A DNA stretch of 64,000 nucleotides from assembly GCA_963978905.1 (NCBI GenBank), contig OZ022256.1, positions 46,796,001-46,860,000 on the forward strand, written 5' to 3'. How positions within the stretch are numbered: the stretch's first letter is position 1; every line of letters starts with the position of its first letter. Positions 42,701 through 55,187 of this stretch are shown here, piece after piece. A program made the position numbers and the translations under genes. The notes below the pieces were generated by a model. It searched no databases. It was not told where the DNA came from and saw nothing but the letters and a program-made list of their open reading frames with translations. Source of the DNA: Trichostrongylus colubriformis (lineage: Eukaryota; Nematoda; Chromadorea; Rhabditida; Trichostrongylidae).

Positions 42701-45700
42701 GTACCCTGACCACCGCTCCTACTACTGTCGAGGATTTATACGCTTGTCTATTCGCAGGCCTTTCAGCAGCTTTAGCGTCCTGATAACGATCGTGCGTCCC
42801 ATCGTGCGCACTAACGGTGCAACCTTGCCACTTGCACACTAATTTATCTGCACTACAAGGGGAACGGTCTACGGGTCAAATAAAGTCGGGGGGGGGGGGA
42901 GAGACGCAACTTTGCGTCGACGTCGAAGCTCCTTTCCCTCCCTAGGCTTAGGCTAAATTTGATATCCCCTCCTCCCATATGAAAGAGCATCTGTCAAAGC
43001 TTAGGTTTCGTCTGCTATAGCCTAAGCCTAGGAGAGGGAAAGAAGCTTTGACGACGGTAAATTTTGCGTCTTTTACTCCTCCTCCCCCCCCCCCCCCCCC
43101 GACTTTATTTGACTCTGGTCCACTTTTACATAACAATGTTCACTTTCGAAATTCTCGTCAATTCTTATGCGTTAAATGTGGCAGCTTCTGGAAACTTCTG
43201 GGCTTTACTAATAACTGTTACAACTCTGAATCATTTGGTGGAAAATAAGTCTGAAATTCCTGATTGTAAAAAACTTGTTCTAAATGCGGATGCAAGATGA
43301 AACGCTTATAAATCCCCGAGGATGCGCCGCCACATGACTTCTACATAAGTCGCAATGTACTTAATGTGCTTACATATCCATTCAATGACTAACTGGTTCC
43401 ACTAATGTGCTTCCAGTCGTGTAAACGTAGCCAAACTGATTCGCTGGCCAACGCCTGTCAATCGCAGTTTTACAGGAGCCAACACCGCCGTCCAATACTT
43501 TTACGGCGGTCCTTCTGAGGTCCTCAAAATGGGTCTATGCCAGCCGATTCTCCTTCAGGTCGTCGCCGTGCCCGGCCTACTCCAATTCTCCATAGCTTTG
43601 TTCCTCTGTAAAACTACTAGTCTAGGCTCAGAATGACGGGCACATTCAAACGCAGCCCGAATCTAACAGGAGCCCAAGGCACAGCGCCTCCCAAAATAGT
43701 ATTAGTGACTCCTTGCCTGTCTTTGTGAGTCAAGTTGTCTTATTTAGTACGTTCAGGACGCACAAGAATGCTAATACTATTACGTGTAGCTGCGGAATTC
43801 ATGGCGCATGGCTCAACGAGTGCCCTTGATTCAACATAAGTGTTACATACAGCTTGCATTGCCTCGTCCGGTCTTCTTATTCTGAACCAATACTAGGCAC
43901 AGCCACATGCATGCCACATGGACAAAAGAAACCCAGCACCACCTAAACGAAACAATTCATCTCTTTCTTCATCTCTCCCACCTCTATAACAACACCAAAT
44001 AGATCAACAATAACAGTATTTCCAAACGTCGCGAAATCCTTTCGATGAACAATGCATTTTGAATGTCTGAAGCAAAGAGAAAAAACGTAACCATCGGCAC
44101 ACATCATCATACTGTACAAGAGGGAGAAAATGTGGGACGAGATCTACTGTTGAGGACAATCGCGGGAGATACGGCCGGATCCTTGGCACTTGTAACAGCG
44201 TTTCGCCTCTGCTGAACAACTCTGGTTGCAATCTCGGAAATATGTAAAATGAAGAACACACTTTTTGAAGCTGGAATATCATGGCAGCCATGAGCCAAGG
44301 AGAGCAGCTTTCATCATTCATGGCGCACACATCATTGTACGATCCCGTTGTTGCGATATACAGGAACTTTTCAGCGTATAAGGAGTGCCAGAAAAGGGTC
44401 ACTTTCCTTTCGATGCTAATTTAATTGAAGATCATCATGTTTTGACCTGGTGTTTCCATCTTCAAACCGAGGGGTACACTTCACGTATTATTGAAATTCA
44501 TGAAGGCCTTTAATTTAAATATGATCTGGAGCTACTGTCAAGCTGATAAGATGCGCCGTACTAGCTCCCAAATCCGCGAATTCACAATCCTCGTACACAT
44601 CCCTGCAAAGGACTATCCAGACTTTGTAGTCGAAAGAGTTGATACATGGTGGTGCACATGGATATTTTTTTACATTCCTTTATTTCTAAGTAGCTAACAG
44701 TACCATATTCCTTGAAATCCCTTTAGAGGCAGGATCGGGACATCGAAAATGACAACAAATAATTATGTAGCAGCGTTGTCCATGCAGTAAGATATCAAAC
44801 GGTACTCCAATATCAAAGCGACGTTATTAGGAGGTTGCTCACCAAAGACGCACCACAGAAATTGCGGCTGCTGCTGTATGAGCTAAGAGCAAATGATCCC
44901 TCTTTAGCACTCCTGTATGGGGCGAAAACTACGGTTATGTGTGGAAACGGTTGACTTAGTGTTATTTGCCATGAGTACGCAGTGGTTGATTCCAATTATT
45001 CCTGGAAAAAAGAGCGTGAAGTGTGCCAGATATACTGGGGCTTGACCTGAATAAAAGTCACCGAATAACTGTTGGCTTCTTGTCGTCCAGGACATGGTAA
45101 CCTTTTAATGCTCCCAGAAATGCTGTAATTGGAAGCCATATGCGGCTTCCAGATATAGCATTTCCGGGAGCATTCCCGAGGCTGAAATGTGATCTTTGCA
45201 CTACCCGACTTGTATATGTATGTAGCTCCAGGATGGTGACAAACTAGTGGGAGTACTTGTGAAATAGAATAGTAGAATTTTTCACCATCTTTTATACTTT
45301 TATTTGCTTTTGATGATTATTCGACACATTTAACACTTTCAGTCATGACTCACTGGACGAACAATCCGATCACTTCTTGCCTGCATACCTTTCAGATGGA
45401 CCAGTCAGTGCGAACTGGAAATAAAAAACTTGAAATAGTTTTATGTAAATGTTCATTGCTTTGAGTCTATATAAACCTACTCTATATGCTATGATAAAGG
45501 TAAGAAGATAAATGACCTTCATGTTTCCGACAGAGCTGCAAAAGTAAGGTTTTAGATTAGGCAACAAATGATTAGGGTCGCCTTAACATTTCAATTATTA
45601 CTTCGGCAATTGAATAATATCACTTCACATGAATGATAAAACGTCGATTAGTGCTCTTAGATGGAGGAGACCTGGGGTATTAGTTATTGAAAGAAAGGTG

Positions 45701-48227
45701 CTGGGGTACTTCCAAGCAGAGGGACGAGAAGACACGCGCAGCTCCCTTCTCCTGAGGACGATCGAATAAGGTCCTCCTCCGTGCAACATCGAAGTGCTTT
45801 TACACGATTTATTCAACACCAAGAGACCAGACAATAGACGATCACAGCGGCAAAAAAGTCTAGATATATCGGAATTTCAGGCATATGGAGAGAAAAGGGA
45901 GCGAAAGCAAACCCCCACCACCATTTTGAAAATGCAACATTTTTGCTGTCTTTACGTGAAGGTGATGTGATGTGTGCACCATTATGTTTTCATGATGAAA
46001 AGGTCTTAGAAAGAAACTATTCGAAATTTTCATGTAAATGTACACTCAAGTTGAAACCATCTGTGATCTATTCCATAAAAGCACCAAAAAGAGAGAAAAC
46101 ATCCACGTCACCCGACTGTAAAGATGAAACGGTACAAAAAGAAGTCGTTCTCCATCTACTGTAGTAACAGTAGATCTTTGCTTATCTGATGCTTATGAGA
46201 TGCTTTCACTTTCTATTCTTGGGTCCACTGTATTTTATCAAAACTTCTATATGTGTTCCCCGTTTTTTCCTACTTCTATTACGCAGTTCATTGAAATGTG
46301 TGCATTATTTTTAAGTGCAGCACTGCTTCTGTGAGATCCTAACTGCCCATGGAAGGGTTTTAACTTCCAATAGAATTTGACGGTCTGGGATACTCATTAC
46401 AATCGTGGGAACCAAAATTACAAAATACTGCTCAGAGGCCAATTAGGAGGGATCAGAGTTTGCCCACACTGATCGTTGGCTGGGTACATTGCTGGAAGTA
46501 ACTCATCAAAGGTCTAATCGTGTGGGTAGCAATGGTTGTCGTGGCACAGTGGTGGCGCTCTTTAAACGGTGGGATTACCCTCTCGACCATACCTTTTGAT
46601 GAGTCACACCAAACCGATGAGTGATTCATGGTGAGCAATATTCGCCCCTTCCTAACTCGCTTCGGAACGGCACTTTGATTCTCATATTTTTATTCAGCAC
46701 TCGAGGTACTATCGACTCACCTGGATCTCTTTTCAGAGATCCATGGAAAGTTGAAACCCCTTCCTGGTGAGTACCTCATTAGAGGTTGCTCTTCTTTATC
46801 TTGTGAAGCACCGGCTGTGTAAAGACAAAGTCAACTGGAACAACAGATGGGTAAGTGCACTCTCGATAAGATTCAAGGGAAGGAGAAAAGAGGGAGTTGA
46901 TATGAGAGCGAATCGTGGGAAGAATTTCACTTAGAGGTTTTAAAATGAGTGCAGAAGAAGAGGGCGTAAGTGAATTGTCATCAACCGAATTCATGCGCTC
47001 GATCTTACCATCAGGTATGCTCAAAAAATAAGTTCGCCACCCTACTACTGTCATTTTTCAAAACTATCACCGGCATGAAAAACGTTGAAAAACTTATTAA
47101 ATTGTTACGGGATCGACACAGAAAAGTTCTAATCAAACACAGCGTTATTGACATGAAAGGCACAGTTCGCGATAATTTGACTAACCTGGCTCCAACCCTT
47201 CCCACAACTGAAAAAGGTGTATTTTACCGTACTGAGATGAGTAGTAAACGCCTCTAGATCCCGTACATATACATAAAATGCATAAAAAGGCATACATATA
47301 CGGGCACCCAGCGTGTCCGCCCTGCCGACACCCCTCCCTGATTTGACTAATGAAGTACCAGTGGCATCTATACTTGGCAAAAAAATGCGTGTTGTCGATT
47401 GTGATAAGATGGGATGGTCAAAATTCTGGACGAATACTAGTGCAGTGTTGCGAGGAGAAAATTGGCATTCCTGAACTACGGGTAATAATATAAAGAAGAA
47501 CCTTTCGGAGACGTCTACTTCTCTGGTGTGATCATGTCCCAGCCGGAGATCGATAAGGCATTAATTATAGGGTTTTCAAAGTTTTCTATCGTTTTTTATT
47601 ACATGTTTGGTTCTTTCGACATCTCAGCAACTTAACTGAGCGCCATGAGTTATGAGAATTGTCGTGAATTATGCCTTTAAAAACAGTGGTAGGGATACTG
47701 TGGTTCGGGAGGAACTCCTAAAGTGATACATCCATATGAAAGCTAAGGGGCAAGTAGACTATCTGCGGCGGAATCCACGGTGAAGAGGACGAGGCTCTGG
47801 GCAGTCGAGAAGGCGTCATTTCAATTGCTGCTGCTCATTTTATGTGCCCGTCCCTGATCCGCCCAACACATTTACATACATTTGAAACATAAGTTTTAGC
47901 TCCTGACTCCATTAGCAAAGTGTTGTGTCATGCTCTATCCATTAGTGAAAGTATCGCATCCGATTGTTTGCTTTTAAATTCAAAAGTTGCCTAATGGGTC
48001 TAAAGAAGAAACTTGCTTTGGAATTCAAAAGTTGCCTAATGGGTCTGAAGCAGACAAAGCATCACAAATGAACATCACACTGAAAATGAAATAGTGAACT
48101 ATAGCAAAATCCCCTACTTGTTTGTGACTCTTCATGAACAATTATTTTTTGCTCAGTGTAATGCTATGTATTTCTCACATGCGATTAAAATTGTTCCAAA
48201 ACCAGAGTTTATGTGAGAATCCTCACA
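39795..48227 (+). repeat. Tandem unit copy 3, partial and diverged on its right
   Basis: The sequence resumes after the LTR element exactly where the copy 1/copy 2 junction continues. It is nearly identical to copy 2 over its first 2.4 kb and remains very close to about 44740. Beyond that it is a diverged version with extra segments, and homology stops at about 48227, inside what would be the left palindrome arm. Between 46.0 and 48.2 kb it matches the reverse complement of the right arm of copies 1 and 2 (11.3-13.5 kb) better than their left arm. This suggests the palindrome core is flipped here. Confidence 0.85.
42873..43116. mobile_element. MITE with TIRs running into G and C tracts, copy 3
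   Basis: Same element in copy 3. Here the left G run is short (about 11) and the right side has a pure C run of about 18, where copies 1 and 2 have CCCCCTCCCC. This shows how unstable the tracts are. Confidence 0.75.
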
Positions 48228-48870
48228 TCCTGCCTTCTCCTAGCGTATGCTTGACGTGCCGTACCATCCCAGAGCATCGAAGTGCATATTCAAGTTGATG
48301 GTGTTAAATCATAGAGCGAATGCGATGATGCTCACCATGACAAGTTTACCATTCAGTTCTACTTAGGAGTCAATGTGAATAAGTGTTGTGTGCTTCACCT
48401 CGGAGGAGCGGGGCTCGCTATTATGATCGTAACAAGCAACGTATGATAACCTTTCAAGAAGATGTGACGTCGTTGGGTGTGTTGCAAGTCGTTAAAGGAT
48501 ATTTGGTGTGTGCATACATTCCACATAGAAGTTTAGCGCTCAATTAGACCTGGAGTCAACTCTGCGTATACCGCTCCTTTGCGTATCTTTTGCAATGCAC
48601 GATGTGAATTGCCTGAAATTCTGAGAACTGCACAGAGCCAGTATTCCCCCTTTCCTTCCCCCCCCCCCTTCCCTCCCTCCTTCCCCCACCAAAGAAAGAA
48701 AAGCACTACCCCAGACTGGACTCAAAAAAGCAAAACAAAAGAGTAAAAAGGCATTTTGAAGCCGAAAGAAGTACAGTGGATTGGTTTTTAACGGATAATG
48801 ATGTATTCAAAGTTCATCCTACTAGCTAGGGGACCTTTTGAAAATGTTAAGCCTTGAAAGTTTGTTATCC
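48228..48870. other. Unassigned spacer after the copy 3 breakpoint
   Basis: Homology to the tandem unit stops at 48227. The following 640 bp show only a C-rich tract near 48657-48690 and no recognisable gene or repeat partner in the window. Confidence 0.5.
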
Positions 48871-48874
48871 TTGA

Positions 48875-51082
48875 CCCATTCGCGACCGTGTCAGCCACCG
48901 GTGGCTGACACCGAGTCGGCCTGTTCGGACCGTGTTAGCCATATGTGGCTGACAGACGTTTCGTGGACCTCCTGCTAACACCCTTTGACATTTAGGAAAG
49001 GTTTTTGGGTCAAACAACTGCCTGCACCCTCCTGCTCTTATGCAAGCCATGGGCCGGAGGAAGTGGGTCTGTACCCTTATAAAGACCCCCCAAAAACAAA
49101 AAAAATAATTTTCGCTGAAACCTTGCCCAGGAGGGTTATTTGGGGTGATGATCACGCATACGACATCCATTTTTGGCGTTTGTGCCAAATTGGTGCAATT
49201 GCACCAAGTTGACGTGACAGCTCATTTTCACCAAAATGGCTGAAACTTCGTCCAGATGGGTTATTTGAGGTGCTCACAAAGAATATGACATCCGTTGAGG
49301 CGCTAGCGTCGTTTAGTTCTACTAAAGTGCTAATATAATTGAGGCACCACTATTCGCGCAAGTTTTGCTTAAGCCTTAAAGGAATCGTCCACGGAAAATG
49401 AGTTTTTGTGTTACCCATATGTTTATGTTGTATTTGCCTAATGTTGGCCTCATGCAAAATTTCACGCGAAAAAATGTGAATCTGGCTGAGATACGGCACC
49501 ACAAAGTGCGGTCCCAGTGGGCGGTGCCTCCGTGTAAAAGCCTCGTCCCGTCTTCCGCCGCCGTTGGGAACGGAGAGTAGGACTGTTCAGGTAACCTTCT
49601 GTTCCAACAATGCGTCTTCGACCACGGCGGACGCGGTACGAGGCTTTTACACGGAGGCCCCGCCCACTGGGACCGCACTTTGTGGTGCTGTACCTCAGTA
49701 AGATTCACATTTTTCGCGTGAAAATTTGCATGAGGCCAACATTAGGCAAATACAACATAAATACATGGGTAACACAAAAACTCATTTTCCGTGGACGATT
49801 CCTTTAAACAGGAAAGGAATCCTCCCTTTCTTCTTTGAGGCTTAGGCGAAAATATACGCGTGAGTGTGCAAATTTATGATTATATGATAGTATTAGGTAA
49901 AAGATGACAGCAGGACGATGGCGCCCCCGCCTCCCGGTTACATTAGCAGCACTACACCATAAATAAACATTACTGGCGTCATCTTGAGCCAGACGGCGTC
50001 CGCATCACAAATTGAGGTTATATTCGTGATCCGCACCCCAAGCAACCCCCATAGGCAAAGTTTCAGCGAAAATTATTTTTTTAACCAACTCGCGGTGTTT
50101 GGGGAGTGATAGTTGAATAGTGCCAGAAAAAGTAATTAGAAAATGCTTCACCGAAAGAATTAGATGATCATAGAACAAATGTATGTGATGACTATCCTAT
50201 CGGCACTTCCCAATTACCGAAAGCGTAGGGTGCTGATGTAGTTGGAGGGCCACGGAGCATCGCGCTGTCGTTCCTCACTCGAAATCGTTCTATAGTCATC
50301 AGTTTATATACTCAAGCATATATCTTTACCTAAGCCTCACTTAGGGGTTGTAAGGGTTTCCCCCTAAAGTAAAGTTTAGTCTAAAGTTTCACTGCACTTC
50401 ATTTTCATTTACCATCTTCACCGAAGTGGAGTGAAAAAAATTTTTGTATGGTGAGTCAATTTCAAACAAATGGTAAAGTGATCTAGGCAAACAGTATTTA
50501 ATAATATTTAATCAATTTATCAACTGTTGTACACAAAATAACTTCTTTCAATTTACATTTACATGAATCTTCACATGTAGATTACTTCATAAGTTAAATT
50601 AAAAAATTAATGCTATCTTAAAACATGTCTGCCTCCCTTCCCTCACTGATGAGCACAGAGGGTGGTTATTTCTAAGTTTAACCTCCGTCTAAGGGCCCGT
50701 GCGAAACGGAAGTTGAACTACTTCCTTGTTTTTCCCCTATAAAAAATTTTTTTAAACAAAATCTTTTCGTTGTTAATAATGATCTACTTCTTTAGTCTAA
50801 AACCTAGACGAAAATAGCGCCGGATGGCGAGCACAGTGGAGTGGCCCCTCCCCAACATTAGCACCTAGTGGACCTTAAGTACATTGAATAGGCACCCCCC
50901 CTAACTATAATACATTGACGAAAAAAACGAAAAAGAACAAAAAACCCATGAAATACAAACAAAGTAAATAAAATGCCCCCGTGGGACCGTGGCAGCCACA
51001 TAGGGCTGACAGCAAGCCCCCGGCCGCAATCGATCCGGTCCGAACGCGCCATTTTTCTGAAACAGGCGCGGTCGCGAATGGG
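48875..51082. mobile_element. TTAA-flanked, piggyBac-like non-autonomous element
   Basis: The left end reads CCCATTCGCGACCG after TTGA. The right end is its complement, CGGTCGCGAATGGG, before TTAA (51083-51086). CCC termini next to a TTAA target duplication are the piggyBac pattern, with the left TTAA mutated to TTGA. Further inverted blocks (TTCGGACCG, TGTCAGCC) follow inside each end, including a 20-bp perfect palindrome near 48890-48910. No transposase was seen in its 2.2 kb. A second TTAA element is nested in it at 49380-49803. Confidence 0.6.
49380..49803. mobile_element. TTAA-flanked foldback element
   Basis: Two arms of about 185 bp (49380-49566 and 49620-49803) are nearly perfect inverted copies starting AGGAATCGTCCACGG. 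TTAA flanks both sides (49376-49379 and 49804-49807). The 50-bp centre holds a small GTTGGGAAC/GTTCCAAC hairpin. It is nested inside 48875-51082. Non-coding. Confidence 0.8.
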
Positions 51083-51191
51083 TTAATATAATATATGGAG
51101 GATGCCAAAAAAGAGTCACTTTCCTTCTTTTTTCTCAACGCTATTTTAGTCGAGCTTCAGCAGATTCTGAGACGAAGCTTAATATGATATA

Positions 51192-51895
51192 TTAGGTTGA
51201 TCGAAAAGTTTTGTTAGGGTCGAGATTTTTTTCTGTTTTATTTTATAACTCAGCAAACAATACAAGCTAATCAACAGTATAGTAACCATAGTTAGTCATA
51301 ACATTGTCCCACCTAACGGGCAGGTCAGCGATTCCCTTCTCTCAAAGAGGGAAGATTGTGAGTCAAAGAAGTCACCGACCACTTGTCCAAGGTGGTCATA
51401 GTAGACGAATTGTTTTTTTTTCCTAGGATAGCCTTGAGGGACCGGAACAATTGGTTATCTGAGGGGGCAATATCAGGTGAATAGGGTGGATGTGGAACCG
51501 TGTCCCAAGCTGGCTTCTCCAATTTTGCACGGGTCTCTTTACCTATGAGAGGGACCCGGGCAAAATTGGAGGAGCTGGGTTGGGACACGTTTCCACATCC
51601 ACCATACTCACTTGATATTGTCCCTTCAAACTACCACTTGTTCCGGTCTCTCGAGGCTTTTCTAGCATAGAAAAAATTCGTCAACTATGACCACCTTGGA
51701 CAAGTGGTTGGTGACTTGTTAAACTCACAATCTTCCCAGTTCTGAGAGAAGGGAATCGCTGACCTGCCCGTTAGGTGGGACAATGTTATGACTAACTATA
51801 GTTATTATATTGTTGACTAGCTTGCATTGTTTGCTGAGTTATAAAATAAAAGAGAAAAAAATCTCGACCCTATCAAAACTTTCCGATCGACCTAA
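51192..51895. mobile_element. Foldback element made of two head-to-head mariner 3' ends
   Basis: The arms are about 345 bp each and separated by only about 9 bp near 51543. The termini TTAGGTTGATCGAAAAGTTTT and their complement are flanked by TA. The left arm read on the minus strand gives a mariner transposase C-terminus (HPPYSPDIAPSDNQLF in 51325-51588). The right arm read on the plus strand gives a decayed version of the same region (HPPYSLDIVPSNYHLF near 51598). No N-terminal or central transposase is left. It can only move with help in trans. Confidence 0.85.
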
Positions 51896-51947
51896 TACAT
51901 TCACCGTCATGTGTTCCGCAATACTCAAGTCCGCCGGGCCAGCTAGT

Positions 51948-53029
51948 CCAAAACCGGGCCAATTTGCCCCTGGGGCCAGCGGCCCAATGGTCCCAGGGGA
52001 GCTCCCTCTTGGAGAGGAATGCGTCCTCCATCCCCTCAGGCGGTGAACACGGTAGAGGGAGTCGCGCACGACGGGTTACGGTGGCCGCACCCAGTTGAAA
52101 GCACGTCGCGCGTACGGTGGCACGCTAGAGCGGGTGTGCCCCACGCGGCCGGAATAAGACCCCCTACTGGCCAAAATACCCTGGGTTACGGTAGCCGCGC
52201 TCAGTTAAAATAGCGCCGCGTATGCGACGTGCGATGGTGTCGCGCACACACTTATAACTGAGCGCGGCCACCGTAACCCCCAGGGGTGCCCCATACGATC
52301 GGAATAAGACCCCATGAGCGAACTACTGGGTTATTGTGGCAGCGTTTAATCCAAATGCATCGCGTACGCGGCGGTCAATTTAATAGCACGGCGACAGTAA
52401 CCCTGAATAGTTTCTGGCTTAGGGGTGTCCTATCGAGGCCGGAATGAGACTCCTGTGATGCCGGTGAAGAAACAAGGAGAATTCCGCGTCAAAAACATAG
52501 CCTAAAAACTAGGAAAAGTTCCAAAAACCCCTAAAATGCGTCCCCTGAATTTTTTAATACGCCCGCCTCCGATAACTGGCTTCCAATCGGCGGAAATTTC
52601 ATCCTACAGAGGATTTACACAAGGACGCGAGTGTTACAGACACAGAATCGATCTGTAGCGGAGCGAATAAAACCCCATTTTACAGAAGTAGCCTCAAAGA
52701 CACGCAAAAAATCTGGAAAGAATGGAATACTACTAAATAAAGGACGTGGATCTTGAAACTCACGTTTTCAATATGCCATTGACCAACGCTGCCCGAATAA
52801 GACCCCATTTCACACAACTTGCCTCAGAGACAAATCAGAGAAAAAAATCCGGAAAAAAACGTAGTAATACTGAATAGAGGACGGAGATCTCGCGAAAAAG
52901 ACATTCTCGGTATGCCCCGCCCACCAAAACTCGTCTTATCCGAGACAACTCGTCCACGCGAATAGAAAATAATCATAAAATCGACCATTGGGCAGCTGGT
53001 CCCAGGAGCAAAATCGGCCCGGTTTCCGG
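51948..53029. mobile_element. Possible TIR element with internal repeats
   Basis: AAACCGGGCC...GGCCCAATGGTC at 51950-51992 recurs inverted at 52982-53027 with a few changes, giving terminal inverted repeats of about 45 bp. Inside, the motif GAATAAGACCCC or close variants occur five times (about 52152, 52302, 52442, 52665 and 52795). The last two start a 125-130 bp tandem duplication. The first part is rich in CpG. I see no coding frame and no clear target duplication. Confidence 0.5.
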
Positions 53030-53035
53030 TCACGG

Positions 53036-53433
53036 GGCGTATACGGCTCCCTCGCTACGCTCACTCGCGCACGGCGACGCGACAGCTCCCTCGCTACGCA
53101 CCGGATTCAGGTTGTATCGCACCAGACCAAAAGTTCGAGTACGTTTAAACTGGCTTTTGATGGTTAGAGCCGCTCTGTTCTCAAGTGCACCCTGGAAGGG
53201 TGATTCTGTGCAAATTCTGATCCATGTCACACGTCGCTTTTTGGATGAACATCAGGGCCAAAGGAGGCAGATCAGCCGGCGTTTGAACCCTTGTCCACTC
53301 AATCGTCATTGATCTGCTTTTATGGAGACAAATTCAGTGACAAGGCCGAAATTGAGAATCTCACTTTACTGTGAGGGAAATCGTTGAAAATACACAGCGA
53401 CACCTTAGTGAGCGTTATGTAGTCGATTCCTCT
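53036..53433. other. Unassigned sequence
   Basis: This lies between the TIR element and the candidate peptide exon. It has a short CGCTACGC-rich stretch near 53050-53100 and otherwise nothing recognised. Confidence 0.4.
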
Positions 53434-53479
53434 TCAAGCCGAAACGAAGGAACCAATATTTCGGCTTTTAAGCCCATAC

Positions 53480-53607
53480 CTTCCGACGGCCGTAATTATT
53501 TGAAATAACCTTTCCATAATCCAAAGCGCTATTGTATAGCCTTCTAAATTCGCCAGAAGGTATACCAAGGAAACTGCCAGGAGTAGCAACAGAAGCCCAG
53601 TCTTCAT
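53480..53607 (-). CDS. Candidate first exon of a small secreted or membrane peptide gene
   Basis: From the ATG at 53607 the minus strand encodes MKTGLLLLLLAVSLVYLLA, an apparent signal sequence or membrane anchor, and about 42 residues in all. Four bases upstream of the ATG is TTTTTAG, with TTTTTTGCAG a little further up, both acceptor-like. The exon would end at a strong donor, AAG/GTATGG (intron from 53479). I found no convincing second exon, and the segment abuts the edge of the inverted repeat copy. It could be a chance frame. The family is not recognised. Confidence 0.3.
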
Positions 53608-54957
53608 AGTTCTAAAAACACCTGCAAAAAATGACTGGAGGAAGCAAACTCTAGTTCGAAGGCACATTTCGCAAAAATCAGATAGATCGACTTGCCTCCT
53701 TCCAACAGTAGATCCTTGGGTAACTATTAGTCAGGCTGTCCCTTTTCGCGTCGCCACGGTGCCCTATCACGGCGCTACCCATTCCCGGACCCACTTCGGC
53801 GCCACGCACTTGAGCTCCCATATTGGTCAACTGAGCAAAATGGGTGACGTCGGAGTGCGTTCGAGCAAGTGTAGCGCCGCGGTAACGTACCTTGGCGACG
53901 CGAAAAAGGTGCAGCCTGACTAGCTACCCAAGAATCTACTGTTCCAAGCAGGTAAGTCGACCCACTAGATTATCGTGAAGTGTATATTCACGTCAGGTAT
54001 GACGATTGAGCGTGAGCTGGTCTGTCTGTAAGCGGATTAGGAAAGCCTTTACGTAACGAAGCAATGATGCCTTTGTTTTTTTTGTGATTATGAATCTCGT
54101 GTCACTTCACAGGCGCTGCGCCTTGCAATTACTAGATTGACAAAGTCAGTTGTCTCGAATGTGGGCGCACATTTCAAGCTGCAAGTACTTCGCAGTCAGT
54201 GCATTTCAGCTGTCAGTGACCACTGTGCCTCCCACGGCGACGACAAGACAGCGGGCTTGCAGGGCTGAGCTTGTTAATTGTACTTTCTAAAACCCCCTTT
54301 CTGGCGGAGGGTTGGAAATTTTCGAGTTTTCTGCACAATTTTCTTAATCATAAGTAAGAGAAATTCTACTAGAAATCGGAACAGTTAGACTGTGAGTCCC
54401 TTAGCTAGAATACGAAAGCGCACTCCACAGTCCACATTCAAGGAGAACGTGGTTCGCGGGAAGACTCACACGAATTCTGGTTCTGGAACACTTTTAATCG
54501 CATGTGAGAAATACATAGCATTACACTGAGCAAAAAATAATTGTTCATCCGCTTGTGATCTCCTTTGTCTTCTTCGGACCCATTATGCAACTTTTGAACT
54601 TCGAAACAAGCAATCGTATGCGATACTACCACTTATGTATACAGCATTACACAACACCTTGCTAATAATTCAAATGTATGTAAATGTGTTGGGCGGATAA
54701 GGGACGGGTCCATAAAATAAGCAGCAGCAATTGAAAATGACGCCTTCGTGACTGCCCAGGGCCTCGTTTCACCGTCTATTCCGTCACAGATAGTCTACTT
54801 GCCCCTTAGCTTTCATATATATATATGTATACCTCAGAAGTTCCTCATGAACCATGTTATCTCTACCACTGTTTCTAAGGGCATAATTCACGATAATATT
54901 CATAATTCATGGCGCTCAGTGAAACAGTTGCTAAAGATGTTGAAGGAGCCAAACGTG

Positions 54958-55187
54958 GGGTCAAATAAAGTCGGGGGGGGGGGAAGGGGAACGCAACTTT
55001 GCTTCGACGTAGAAGCTCCTTTCCCTCCCTAGGCTCAGGCTAAAATTGATATCCCCCTCCTCCCACATGAAAAAGCATTTGTCAAAGCATAGGTCTCATA
55101 TGTTTTAGCCTAAGCCTAGGGAGGGAAAGAAGTCTTGACGTCGGTGAAAATTTTGCGTTCCCCCCCCCCCCCGACTTTCTTTAACCC
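54958..55187. mobile_element. MITE with TIRs running into G and C tracts, independent insertion
   Basis: This copy starts GGGTCAAATAAAG, ends CTTTCTTTAACCC and is flanked by a perfect 7-bp duplication, AAACGTG (54951-54957 and 55188-55194). The matching place in the other copies (near 11955 and 47600) has the flanking sequence without the insert. This gives a filled and empty site pair and proves mobility. Confidence 0.85.
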
